This document shows positions 1 to 7,008 of a stretch of 10,609 bases of DNA, piece by piece. Numbering within the stretch: position 1 is the stretch's first letter; every line of letters begins with the position of its first letter. The position numbers and the translations under genes were made by a program. The notes under the pieces are model-generated. The model saw only the letters and a list, made by a program, of their open reading frames with translations, did not search any database and was not told the origin of the DNA. The stretch lies in assembly GCA_947585065.1 (NCBI GenBank), contig CANPWX010000022.1, positions 1 through 10,609 on the forward strand. Direction: 5' to 3'. This stretch comes from an uncultured Bacilli bacterium. GTDB lineage: Bacteria; Bacillota_I; Bacilli_A; RF39; UBA660.

Positions 1-993
1 AGCATTTTCTAATCCTTCTAGGCTTTTTACCATTTTTTCTTGAATGTCTTTTGGCATAGAAGTTGAAAATCCTTGTAGATACCAATCATCATAATGGATG
101 CTTTCTGGCTCTAAAAATAATTGATGTCTTTCTTTATCTTTAAATCTAACTAATTTATCTTCAATACTAGGACAATATCTTGGCCCAATTCCCGTGACAA
201 GTCCACTGTACATAGCAGATTTATCTAAGTTATCTAATATTATTTTATGCGTTTTTGGATTTGTATAAATTAAATAGCATTTTTGTTGTTTATTAATATC
301 ATAGCATGGTGGATTATCGCAGGAAAATGTCCAATAGGTATCATCTCCTACTTCTTCGTGCATTTTTGAAAAATCTATGGAACTTGCTTTAATTCGAACA
401 GGGGTGCCCGTTTTTAGTCTTTGAATCGTAAGACCATATTTTTTTAAGTTGTCGCTTAAATGATTGCTTCTTCTTTCCCCATGTGGACCACTTTCGGTAC
501 TTGTATTTCCAATTAGGATATTTGCTTTTAAATACGTTCCAGTTGTTAAAATTACTTTTTTGGCCTGTATTGTTGTATTATCTTCTAAAATAATTCCTTT
601 CACTGTTTGATTTTCTATTATTAAGTCTTCGACCATTCCTTCTCGTATGTCTAAGTTTGGAGTATTTTTTAATTCTTTTAACATATTTTGGGGATATGTA
701 ACTTTATCTGCTTGGGCTCTTAGACTTCGAACTGCGGGGCCTTTTGAATTATTTAACATTTTGATTTGAAAATGAGAAGCATCGGCTACTCTACCCATAA
801 GTCCACCTAAAGCATCCACTTCTCTTACGATAATTCCTTTTGCTGTTCCACCAATGGAAGGATTACAAGGCATATCACCAATATTTTTGATATTTCCTGT
901 TACAAGTAATGTTTTGTGTCCTTTTATCGCGGCAATGTGGGAGGCTTCAATACCGGCATGTCCTCCACCTACAACAATAATATCATATTTCAT
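1..993 (-). CDS. mnmG: tRNA U34 carboxymethylaminomethyl modification enzyme MnmG (GidA), 3' end cut by window edge
   Basis: This is the FAD-dependent partner of MnmE. The MnmEG complex adds the (carboxymethyl)aminomethyl group at C5 of wobble uridine 34 in a subset of tRNAs, using methylene-tetrahydrofolate and glycine or ammonium; it is cytoplasmic. The window holds the first 331 residues of a family usually about 620 long; the reading frame runs off position 1. Visible are the FAD-binding GGGHAG motif (residues 9-14), the conserved MPCNPSIGG segment with Cys43, the KGPAVRSLRAQADK block (about 84-97), TGTPVRI (about 195-201) and GPRYCPSIEDK with the second conserved Cys274. The ATG follows an AGGTGA site seven bases upstream. 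That site overlaps the TAG stop of mnmE, only 8 nt away, so translation is probably coupled. Identification is firm; only the C-terminal part is unseen. Confidence 0.97.
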   Translation of the reverse strand, partial: MKYDIIVVGGGHAGIEASHIAAIKGHKTLLVTGNIKNIGDMPCNPSIGGTAKGIIVREVDALGGLMGRVADASHFQIKMLNNSKGPAVRSLRAQADKVTYPQNMLKELKNTPNLDIREGMVEDLIIENQTVKGIILEDNTTIQAKKVILTTGTYLKANILIGNTSTESGPHGERRSNHLSDNLKKYGLTIQRLKTGTPVRIKASSIDFSKMHEEVGDDTYWTFSCDNPPCYDINKQQKCYLIYTNPKTHKIILDNLDKSAMYSGLVTGIGPRYCPSIEDKLVRFKDKERHQLFLEPESIHYDDWYLQGFSTSMPKDIQEKMVKSLEGLENA

Positions 994-1001
994 TTTTTCA
1001 C

Positions 1002-2357
1002 CTACTTTCCTAAACAAAATTTAGAAAATATATTATCTACTAATTCTTCTTCGTAGTATTCTCCAATAATTTTTCCTAGATTTTCCCATGCACTTCTAAT
1101 GTCTATCGCGAGCATATCAATAGGAGTTTCTTTTTGATTTTCTTCTTTGGCATGCTGAATACTTAAAAGGGATTCTTTTGCTAAAGCAATTTGTCTTGCG
1201 TTGGATAGATAGGATAAATCTTTATTTCCTAAATCTTTTAGCCCAAATAAATCTATAATTTTTTCTTTCAATTCTTCTATTCCTTTTTGTTCTTTGGCAA
1301 TTCCATATATCATAGGAATACTGGTTTCTACTTTTTCCAGGTGCGATTCTAAATCCTGTTTATTAATAAAAATAATTCCTTCTTTTTTCTCCATCATTTT
1401 AATCCATGCTTTTTCTTCTTCGGTTATTGTTTCATTATTATTTAAAACAAGAATTGTTAAATCGGATTCTTCCATTAATTTTTTACTTTTTTCTACTCCT
1501 ATTTTTTCTACAATATCTTCTGTTTCACGTATTCCTGCGGTATCTAAAAAGGAAAAAACTACTCCCTTATAAATAATACTTCCTTCTACAATGTCGCGAG
1601 TGGTTCCAGAGATATCTGTTACAATGGCTTTTTCTTCTTCTAATAAAGCATTTAGTAAAGATGATTTTCCAACATTTGGTTTTCCAACAATAGCAATTTT
1701 TATTCCATTTTTGATCAGTTCTCCATTTTTTGATTCTTCAATAATTTTTTTTAGTGTTTGTTCTATTTCATTTAAAACTGGAGTAATATTTTCTTTGGTA
1801 ATTTGTAGTTCATCGGTATATTCTGGATAGTCAATATTCACTTCTATATTCGATAAAAGACTTACCATTTTCTCTCTTAAATCTGTAATTAGTTTGGTTG
1901 TTTTTCCTGTTAATCCTTTGATGGCCATTTGGGACTGAGCGGTAGTTTTTGCATTTAATATATCACTTACACTCTCTGCTTCTAACATATTGATACGTCC
2001 ATTTAAAAAAGCTTTTTTGGTAAATTCTCCTGGTTCTGCTAAATTTGCTCCATGTGTTAATAATAATTCTAAAATTTTAGTTGTTACGACATATCCTCCA
2101 TGACAGTTAATTTCTACCATGTCTTCCATTGTGTAGGTTTTCGGTGCACGCATTAACATTACTAGTACTTCATCTATTATTTCCTCTTCTTCTTTGATGT
2201 ATCCGTAGTGAATTGTATGAGATGGAGCATCTTTCAACTTTTTATTTGAAAATATTTGACTTACAATTTCAATTGCTTCTGGTCCAGTTATTCTTACAAT
2301 GTTAATTGCACTTGTCCCAATGTTATTGGTGGAAATACTTGCAATTGTTCGATCCAT
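1002..2357 (-). CDS. mnmE: tRNA modification GTPase MnmE (TrmE/ThdF)
   Basis: This GTPase forms the MnmEG complex with MnmG and modifies C5 of wobble U34 in tRNA. The layout is complete: an N-terminal tetrahydrofolate-binding domain, helical regions and an inserted G domain. Numbering from the GTG described below, G1 is GKPNVGKS at 228-235, G2 TTRD at 255-258, G3 DTAG at 275-278 and G4 NKQD at 335-338. The protein ends in the diagnostic CLGK, whose Cys is the conserved C-terminal CxGK cysteine. An upstream GTG at 2364-2366 would add three residues. However, a GGGGTGA Shine-Dalgarno overlaps that GTG and is ideally spaced for the ATG at 2355-2357, so I choose the ATG (451 aa). It has its own promoter at 2378-2386 and is followed 8 nt later by mnmG. 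In related genomes it follows jag directly; here an accessory module separates them. Confidence 0.97.
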   Translation of the reverse strand: MDRTIASISTNNIGTSAINIVRITGPEAIEIVSQIFSNKKLKDAPSHTIHYGYIKEEEEIIDEVLVMLMRAPKTYTMEDMVEINCHGGYVVTTKILELLLTHGANLAEPGEFTKKAFLNGRINMLEAESVSDILNAKTTAQSQMAIKGLTGKTTKLITDLREKMVSLLSNIEVNIDYPEYTDELQITKENITPVLNEIEQTLKKIIEESKNGELIKNGIKIAIVGKPNVGKSSLLNALLEEEKAIVTDISGTTRDIVEGSIIYKGVVFSFLDTAGIRETEDIVEKIGVEKSKKLMEESDLTILVLNNNETITEEEKAWIKMMEKKEGIIFINKQDLESHLEKVETSIPMIYGIAKEQKGIEELKEKIIDLFGLKDLGNKDLSYLSNARQIALAKESLLSIQHAKEENQKETPIDMLAIDIRSAWENLGKIIGEYYEEELVDNIFSKFCLGK

Positions 2358-2377
2358 AAATCTCACCCCGTTACCGT

Positions 2378-2386
2378 ATTATAGCA
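2378..2386 (-). promoter_or_regulatory. extended -10 promoter for mnmE-mnmG
   Basis: Reading the minus strand, TGCTATAAT is a perfect extended -10 element (TGnTATAAT) about 20 bases upstream of the mnmE ATG, giving a leader of roughly 14 nt. No good -35 is present at 16-18 bp (ATGTTT at best), which is usual for extended -10 promoters. It lets mnmE-mnmG be transcribed independently of the surface gene upstream. Confidence 0.6.
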
Positions 2387-2409
2387 CAGTAAGACAAAAA
2401 AAACATTAA

Positions 2410-2431
2410 AATTTCTTCTAACGTTTCAATG
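2410..2431. repeat. 22-bp direct repeat, left copy (att-like remnant of the 3' end of the 92-aa gene)
   Basis: These 22 bases match 4691-4712 at 21 positions; the first 17 (AATTTCTTCTAACGTTT) are identical. The right copy is the last codons and TAG stop of the 92-aa gene at 4699-4977. On the minus strand this left copy also reads Lys-Arg-stop but has no gene attached. The pair brackets the XRE/surface-protein module, as expected for integration at the 3' end of a gene or for a duplication join. Confidence 0.6.
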
Positions 2432-2477
2432 CTTTTATTTTAAGAACTCCAAGTTGGATAGATTTTTATATATTAGG

Positions 2478-3419
2478 TTAAGGAATAAGGATAACACGGA
2501 AAGTATTTGTATTATATGTAGAACCTGCAGCCCATGAAAATGCCATAATTCCACTCTCTACACCACTCATGCTTCCTCCACGAACAAACCATGGAATTCC
2601 ATTACCGACAAAGAAAGCATCGTCACTATACCATCCACTTACTTTTCGTGAAAGATTTATCAGGTAAAATGGGCCTATTTCTTTTGTGGCATCTCCAAAT
2701 AATCCTCTTTGATAACTTGAAGTTGTTGCATCATAATTATAACTATCATAATAACGTCTGTCTGGCCATTGTAATCCACCGTCTTTTTCCGTCCATGTTG
2801 TTTTGGTTGGATCCGTCCCATCCGTCGGATAAGTTAATGTACCAATAAAATTGGAATTATATATATCACTTCTTCCACTAGCGGGTTTTCCATTTTCATC
2901 TAGCATGACACCCATTACATATTCTATTGCTCCACCAGACATATCATAGACTCCATAATAATTACCTGTAGTACTTGATAAAACACTTAATGAATTTTCA
3001 TAATTTACTACAACACCCTCAATATCAGTATGTAATTCATTATCGCCTCTATCAGTATAACTTCCATAACCCGTTGTTGGTTCTTTTAATGCAGAAGAGC
3101 CCGTAACATAATTAGTCGAATTATTAATTCTAACTTCTGTACAATTATCATTACATCTTCCATATTTTGAATTTGTTAAATAGGCTACTGCTCCCCATTC
3201 CATATTTTTCATCATGTGACTTTCTAATTCTCGTTTGTAATTATAAACTTTATAGAAGGCATTTGCTACTTTTATACTTCTCCAACTATAAACATTTGGT
3301 TTAATAATTACTCTATCTGACGCGATGATATCTTTTTCGGCACCAGTTGTTTTCCAATTCGTTGTACTTAAATTAGTAACATCCTCATTCTGATTATATC
3401 CCGTTTCAAACTTCCCCAT
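2478..3419 (-). CDS. C-terminal fragment of frameshifted surface protein, SUMF1/FGE-like domain
   Basis: This is the downstream piece of the gene that begins at 4263. Its first Met has no ribosome-binding site. The open frame continues upstream past it to about 3545, encoding a sensible run (KFVNKNDTIKTG, then THPAF and SNGFWMGKFETGY), so it is not an independent gene. The domain resembles the formylglycine-generating-enzyme/SUMF1 fold, a C-type-lectin relative. The matching landmarks are NMEWGAVAYL (about 72-81), YGVYDMSGGAIEYVMG (155-170; compare GLYDMSGNVWEWV of the family), WFVRGGSMSG (277-286) and a terminal FRVIL (307-311). In this setting a binding or adhesion role outside the cell is likelier than sulfatase activation; I see no catalytic Cys pair that I could assign. 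No strong terminator follows the TAA stop. Confidence 0.7.
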   Translation of the reverse strand: MGKFETGYNQNEDVTNLSTTNWKTTGAEKDIIASDRVIIKPNVYSWRSIKVANAFYKVYNYKRELESHMMKNMEWGAVAYLTNSKYGRCNDNCTEVRINNSTNYVTGSSALKEPTTGYGSYTDRGDNELHTDIEGVVVNYENSLSVLSSTTGNYYGVYDMSGGAIEYVMGVMLDENGKPASGRSDIYNSNFIGTLTYPTDGTDPTKTTWTEKDGGLQWPDRRYYDSYNYDATTSSYQRGLFGDATKEIGPFYLINLSRKVSGWYSDDAFFVGNGIPWFVRGGSMSGVESGIMAFSWAAGSTYNTNTFRVILIP

Positions 3420-3522
3420 CCAGAATCCATTACTATCAAAACTTGTAAATGCTGGATGGGTTAAAGACGAGTATTTGGTACTTCCTGTTTTAATTGTGTC
3501 GTTTTTATTTACAAATTTTATA

Positions 3523-4263
3523 TTAAATTGGCTGTTGTTGATTTAGTTCTTTTCTTTGAGCAAAATCTTCTATTGTTCCTAAGTTTTCGTTGGTATCTGT
3601 AAATTTATCTGTTTCTGTTACTCCATTCCATATTTCATATTCATATCTGGGTATCCATACAAAATAGCTTTCAATGTTTTCTTCAGGTATTTCTTCTCCA
3701 ACTTCATAGTCTTCTTTATTTTTTAATATCACTGCATTTGCCCATTGTTGTTTGGAATAATTGTACCATTCACTTGTTAAATCTGCTTTTTTGGCATGGC
3801 CATTTGTTTCGTTAAAAGTAATTGCTACTAATTCATTTCCTAAATCTGGTATGGCTCCATTTAATGTACTATCTATATAAAGGTTATCAAAATATAAATA
3901 ACATTTTGTTTTTGTAGTACCTATATTTTTTAACTCAATACTCCAGTTTTCTTGATTCCAATTTACATGGCTTTTTTTACTTGAATCTGTGATATCTTCA
4001 CAATAACTTTTTGATGTATCTAAACTATAATCACTATTTTGATTTGGCATATCTTTTTGTAATTCTCCATCTATATAAACCATGAAACTTAAGTTTCCCA
4101 CTTCTTGGACTGTTCCATTAATGATATTAAAATTATGATTCACTTCAAAACTTGCAAATGTTCTGTATAGTATAGATCCAGATACAAGCATCATGCAAAT
4201 TATAGTAAAAATAATAATTTCTATTTTTTTGGTATTCTTTTCTTTGAATTTTTTTAGATTCAT
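3523..4263 (-). CDS. N-terminal fragment of frameshifted membrane-anchored surface protein
   Basis: A short basic N-terminus is followed by one hydrophobic segment (about residues 14-34). This fits a type II signal anchor or uncleaved signal, with the rest outside the cell. Residues 1-126 are clearly paralogous to the start of the plus-strand protein at 8932: both have TFASFEVNHNFNIING, and both have a Cys pair 33 residues apart (Cys88 and Cys121 here), the second in TKCYLYFD. After that come WYNYSKQQWANAV (about 167-179) and YFVWIPRYEYEIWN (about 200-213). The frame then ends at a TAA just as the downstream fragment begins in another frame. The ATG at 4261-4263 is chosen because AGGAG (4273-4277) lies nine bases before it; a Met three codons earlier abuts that site. 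The paralogue also aligns from this Met. Confidence 0.75.
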   Translation of the reverse strand: MNLKKFKEKNTKKIEIIIFTIICMMLVSGSILYRTFASFEVNHNFNIINGTVQEVGNLSFMVYIDGELQKDMPNQNSDYSLDTSKSYCEDITDSSKKSHVNWNQENWSIELKNIGTTKTKCYLYFDNLYIDSTLNGAIPDLGNELVAITFNETNGHAKKADLTSEWYNYSKQQWANAVILKNKEDYEVGEEIPEENIESYFVWIPRYEYEIWNGVTETDKFTDTNENLGTIEDFAQRKELNQQQPI

Positions 4264-4312
4264 GAAATCCATCTCCTATTTTGTATCTTGTTACTATACA
4301 TTATTTTTTATT

Positions 4313-4342
4313 ATTATAAATTATTCTTTTGTACCGTGTCAA
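4313..4342 (-). promoter_or_regulatory. consensus sigma-A promoter of the frameshifted surface gene
   Basis: On the minus strand a perfect -35 TTGACA (4337-4342) and perfect -10 TATAAT (4313-4318) are separated by 18 bp. Transcription would begin near 4306, leaving a leader of about 43 nt before the ATG at 4263. This is a fixed promoter with no flanking inverted repeats, unlike the promoter element in front of the paralogue at 8932. Confidence 0.75.
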
Positions 4343-4350
4343 TATACAAA

Positions 4351-4362
4351 TTGAATATTCAA
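4351..4362. promoter_or_regulatory. 12-bp palindrome, candidate operator between divergent promoters
   Basis: TTGAATATTCAA is a perfect palindrome. It lies 8 bp behind the surface gene's -35 and overlaps a TTGAAT that could be the -35 of the XRE gene, whose -10 would be TGATAAAAT at 4373-4381. A dimeric XRE repressor encoded immediately downstream is the natural candidate ligand; that link is inferred from position only. Confidence 0.45.
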
Positions 4363-4400
4363 AAAAAAGACATGATAAAATTTTATTGATGGTGATACTG

Positions 4401-4625
4401 ATGCGTATAAATTGTAATAATTATAATCCAAAAGATATTATTCGCTTTATCCGCGAGAATAGTGGGAAAACACAAACTTTATTTGCTAAAGATTTAAATA
4501 AAACGAGAGGTTGGACAGCTAAAGCGGAACGAGGAGAAATAAAAATAAGTTTTGATGATTTTTTAAAAATATTAGAAATCAATGATATTAATATGACTTT
4601 ATCTAGTGAAAAAAGAAAAAAATAA
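4401..4625 (+). CDS. small XRE-family helix-turn-helix transcriptional regulator
   Basis: The 74-residue protein is essentially one helix-turn-helix domain: IIRFIRENSGKTQ (helix 1, about 13-25), LFAKDLNKTRGWTAKAERG (helices 2-3, about 27-45) and SFDDFLKILEIN (about 50-61). This is the Cro/CI-type HTH_3 pattern with the characteristic ERG after the recognition helix, and a Lys-rich tail. I start at the ATG at 4401, preceded by GGTGAT; an upstream in-frame ATG at 4329 would add 24 residues lacking domain similarity and would start inside the divergent promoter region. It is transcribed divergently from the surface gene and ends at a strong hairpin. It probably controls the shared intergenic region, and possibly itself, through the palindrome at 4351-4362. 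Confidence 0.75.
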   Translation: MRINCNNYNPKDIIRFIRENSGKTQTLFAKDLNKTRGWTAKAERGEIKISFDDFLKILEINDINMTLSSEKRKK

Positions 4626-4626
4626 A

Positions 4627-4673
4627 AGGCATTGTTAAGAAATAATCTATCTTTTCTTGACAATCCTTTTTTT
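4627..4673. terminator. bidirectional intrinsic terminator between the XRE gene and the minus-strand operon
   Basis: A stem of about 15 pairs is formed by AGG(C)ATTGTTAAGAAA and TTTCTTGACAATCCT, with one bulged C, one G-T wobble and a loop of about 9-10 nt. It is followed on the plus strand by seven T. On the minus strand the stem is followed by TTTTATTTTTTT. It can therefore end both the XRE transcript and the rpmH-to-92-aa-gene operon arriving from the other side. Confidence 0.8.
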
Positions 4674-4690
4674 ATTACTACAATAATTAG

Positions 4691-4712
4691 AATTTCTTCT
4701 AACGTTTAAATG
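4691..4712. repeat. 22-bp direct repeat, right copy, inside the 3' end of the 92-aa gene
   Basis: This matches 2410-2431 at 21 of 22 positions. It covers the last three to four codons, the TAG stop and 8 bases beyond it. Together with the left copy it brackets the 2.28-kb accessory module. Confidence 0.6.
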
Positions 4713-4977
4713 TCTTAGTTTCTTTTCTTCTTGCTTGTTCTTTAATTAATTTCACAGCTGATGCTAATCCTAATTCATATTTATCTGATAAGATGACATC
4801 TAAATTCATTGTCTTTAATTTATCAATAGCTGTTTTTTGATCTAAGTCAAAAGCAACTTCACAAGATACTAAAATATTTTTATGTTCATATTTTACTAAT
4901 TTTACAAATTTATATTCTTTCACAAAATAATTATCTTTAATTTTTTCTTCTACTGTTTCCATATCATCGTGTAACAA
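4699..4977 (-). CDS. uncharacterised 92-aa protein between jag and mnmE
   Basis: I do not recognise this family. It is a soluble, charged protein without signal peptide or membrane segment. Alternating hydrophobic stretches (YKFVKLVKY, NILVSCEVAF) suggest a small alpha/beta fold, and a basic helical tail (LIKEQARRKETKTFKR) suggests nucleic-acid or ribosome contact. The start is an unusual TTG at 4975-4977: AGGAG (4986-4990) lies eight bases upstream, whereas the first ATG is 15 bases too far in. It follows jag by 37 nt and belongs to the rpmH-rnpA-yidC-jag transcript, ending before the terminator at 4627-4673. Its 3' end is duplicated at 2410-2431. Being real is likely from its ribosome-binding site and operon position; its function is unknown. 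Confidence 0.75.
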   Translation of the reverse strand: MLHDDMETVEEKIKDNYFVKEYKFVKLVKYEHKNILVSCEVAFDLDQKTAIDKLKTMNLDVILSDKYELGLASAVKLIKEQARRKETKTFKR

Positions 4978-5014
4978 TTTTTATTCTCCTTTCTTACTCT
5001 TTAGAAAAGACAGA

Positions 5015-5614
5015 TTACTCTGCCTTTATTACTATATGTCTGTTTGGTTCTTCCCCTTCACTCGTTGTAGATATACCTTTAAAATTGGTAAGTTTATTAT
5101 GAATAATTCTTCTTTCATAAGAATTCATATTTTCTAAGGCAACAGGTATTTTGGTTTCTCTTACTTCTCTCGCAACTTTGATAGCCAGTCTTTCAAGTGC
5201 TTTTTCTCTTTTTTCTTTATAATTTTCGACATCTAAAACAATTTTAGGCGTGATATTCCAATCTGAATTTATTTTTGCACGACATAATGTTTCTAGTGCT
5301 TTCAATGTTTGTCCATTTTTTCCAATCAAGATTGCATTTTTATCAGAAAACATAGTGATATTGAATATTTCATCACGAATACTTGTTTCAAATTGTACTT
5401 CCATATCAAAATATTTTGTTATTTCTAATAAGTAGTCTTTTATTTCTTGTAATAAATCTTGGTGAGAAATAGCTTTTACTTGATATATAGTTGTTTTAAA
5501 TAGTCCCCCTTTTTTGATTTCTTCTTTTGTATAGATAATATTTTCGGTTTGTAACTCATTTTTAGCATTTTCTACTGCTTCTAATAAAGTTTTTCCTTCG
5601 GTTATAACTGGCAT
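5015..5614 (-). CDS. jag: RNA-binding protein Jag/KhpB (Jag-N, KH and R3H domains)
   Basis: KhpB/Jag (EloR in streptococci) is a cytoplasmic RNA-binding regulator tied to cell elongation and division, encoded next to yidC in most Bacillota. The 199 residues show all three parts. The Jag-N domain (about 1-50) includes KKGGLF near 34-39. A KH domain of about 75 residues (about 55-130) has the GKNG loop at 98-101. A C-terminal R3H domain has Arg168-x3-His172 in ERRIIHNKL and ends in EGEEPNRHIVIKAE. The usual acidic or basic linker is short, so the protein is at the compact end of the family. It begins 19 nt after the yidC stop with a weak GAAGTGA site, consistent with expression from the same transcript. 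Confidence 0.95.
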   Translation of the reverse strand: MPVITEGKTLLEAVENAKNELQTENIIYTKEEIKKGGLFKTTIYQVKAISHQDLLQEIKDYLLEITKYFDMEVQFETSIRDEIFNITMFSDKNAILIGKNGQTLKALETLCRAKINSDWNITPKIVLDVENYKEKREKALERLAIKVAREVRETKIPVALENMNSYERRIIHNKLTNFKGISTTSEGEEPNRHIVIKAE

Positions 5615-5633
5615 TTTACTTCACTTCTTTCTT

Positions 5634-6638
5634 TTATTTTCTTTTTTTCTTTGCTTTTATATCTATGATTTTTTTGGATTTTGGTTTTTCATCATTTTTT
5701 AAGACTTTTTTTATAATCCAATTTTGAACAACAGCAAAGCCATTGGTTACGATCCAGTAAAAAGCTATCGCAGTTGGTAATGAAAATGATGCAATCGAAA
5801 TACTTACGATCATAAACATAAACATAAAATTCATTTGTTTCATCATTTCATTATCTTGTGTAGATTTCATTGAATTTTTGAAAGAAATATAAGTGGTTGC
5901 AACGATTAAGAATATTAGTACTATATAAATGTATTCTCCTTCACTTAGGCCTTTCCAAGGTGTCATTCCAAGGTGCATTCCAAATAAGCTACCTTCAAAA
6001 ATAGCGGGTACTTTATTAATTGCATCTAAGAAAGCAAAGAATAAAGGGATTTGAATGAGGGCTACCAGGCACCCTGAAACAGGATTAATTTTATATTTTT
6101 GGTAAACTAGCATTTGCTCTTGGCTTTTGGCCATCATTGATTCCGAATCCGTTTTTCCAGCATATTTTCTTTCTATTCTTTGAATTTCTGGTTGAGCTTT
6201 TTGCATATTACTTGTTGCTCGCATACTTTTAATTGCTAATGGTAACATGATAAGTCGTATTAATAATCCTATTACCATAACAGCAATTCCAAAGTTGTCA
6301 AATAAGAATCCTGCTTTTAATATTAATAAAGCAAGGGGTCTTACTAAAATCGATTCCCATAGTCCATTGTATGGATTGGAACCTAATTTAAATTCTTCAC
6401 AAGTTGGTAGATCTTCTAGTTTCACATCTAGTTCTTCTGAATGTTCTTCATAGATTTTATATAACTCAGAGTCTTTCTGTGGTTGACATAATATATCTTT
6501 TCTAACACTTTGACCAGTTTGTTCATTTGTAATGATCGTTCCATTTTCATCTTTTAAGTAATTATCATTTCCACAACCGGTTGTTAAAAATATTATAAAA
6601 ACTAATATTACTGCTAGTATCTTATTCTGTTTTTTCAT
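5634..6638 (-). CDS. yidC: membrane protein insertase YidC/Oxa1 family, lipoprotein type
   Basis: YidC inserts and folds membrane proteins, alone or with SecYEG. The 334-residue protein starts with a lipoprotein signal ending LTTGC (lipidated Cys22). It continues with five core membrane segments: about 115-136, 185-207, 236-253, 271-288 and 289-306. Arg128 in GLLIRLIMLPL is the conserved positive residue of the hydrophilic groove. The cytoplasmic hairpin is 137-180 (AQPEIQRIERKY). The Lys/Arg-rich tail (316-334) is typical for ribosome contact. Unusually, about 75 polar residues with two Cys (51 and 80) lie between the lipid anchor and the first core helix; Gram-positive SpoIIIJ/YidC1 proteins are usually much shorter there. 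The ATG directly follows the rnpA stop with no gap, and an AAAGGA site lies inside rnpA, so translation is coupled. Confidence 0.95.
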   Translation of the reverse strand: MKKQNKILAVILVFIIFLTTGCGNDNYLKDENGTIITNEQTGQSVRKDILCQPQKDSELYKIYEEHSEELDVKLEDLPTCEEFKLGSNPYNGLWESILVRPLALLILKAGFLFDNFGIAVMVIGLLIRLIMLPLAIKSMRATSNMQKAQPEIQRIERKYAGKTDSESMMAKSQEQMLVYQKYKINPVSGCLVALIQIPLFFAFLDAINKVPAIFEGSLFGMHLGMTPWKGLSEGEYIYIVLIFLIVATTYISFKNSMKSTQDNEMMKQMNFMFMFMIVSISIASFSLPTAIAFYWIVTNGFAVVQNWIIKKVLKNDEKPKSKKIIDIKAKKKRK

Positions 6639-6965
6639 TTAATCACGTTCCTTTACTAGTTCTTGAAAACTTTTTTGTAATTCTTGGAAGTTTAAATTTT
6701 TTGTGTTTTCTTTCATTATTATAATATAATCTTCGTTTTCATTCAATGTTTTTTTCCATTCTGTTAGAATTACACGCATTTGTCTTTTTAATTTATTACG
6801 ATGTACAGCATTTCCTAATTTTTTTGAAACTGCAATTCCAAAATGAGGATAAGAATATTTTCCTTTCCTTATATATATAACAAAATTTTTATTTTTAATA
6901 AATGATTCGTGTTGAATAATATCAGTAAATTCTTGGTGACTTTTTATCATTTCTTTTTTCTTCAT
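6639..6965 (-). CDS. rnpA: ribonuclease P protein component RnpA
   Basis: This is the small basic protein that assists the RNase P RNA in removing 5' leaders from tRNA precursors. The 108-residue length is normal. The family signature is plain: SKKLGNAVHRNKLKRQMR (about 47-64), containing the RNR motif that contacts the RNA, preceded by HFGIAVS. A textbook AAGGAGG (6973-6979) lies seven bases before the ATG. It is second in the operon, 67 nt behind the rpmH stop, with a hairpin in that gap that may reduce readthrough. Its TAA is immediately followed by the yidC ATG. Confidence 0.96.
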   Translation of the reverse strand: MKKKEMIKSHQEFTDIIQHESFIKNKNFVIYIRKGKYSYPHFGIAVSKKLGNAVHRNKLKRQMRVILTEWKKTLNENEDYIIIMKENTKNLNFQELQKSFQELVKERD

Positions 6966-7008
6966 TCTTTTTCCTCCTTAGAACTCGTAATGGAATTTTG
7001 CTTTTAAT

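Noticed and set aside
1294..1830. Plus-strand open frames opposite mnmE
   Set aside because: Low-complexity Ser/Phe/Ile translations typical of antisense to AT-rich genes.
2448..2458. TCCAAGTTGGA palindrome after the surface gene as a terminator
   Set aside because: Only a 1-nt centre and no following T run on the minus strand, so it cannot form a normal terminator hairpin.
3554..3560. CTTTGAG, the arm of the putative recombination site, next to the frameshift in the first surface gene
   Set aside because: No partner arm at 7-nt spacing and no inverted copy nearby; it is explained by Ala-Gln-Arg codons of the gene.
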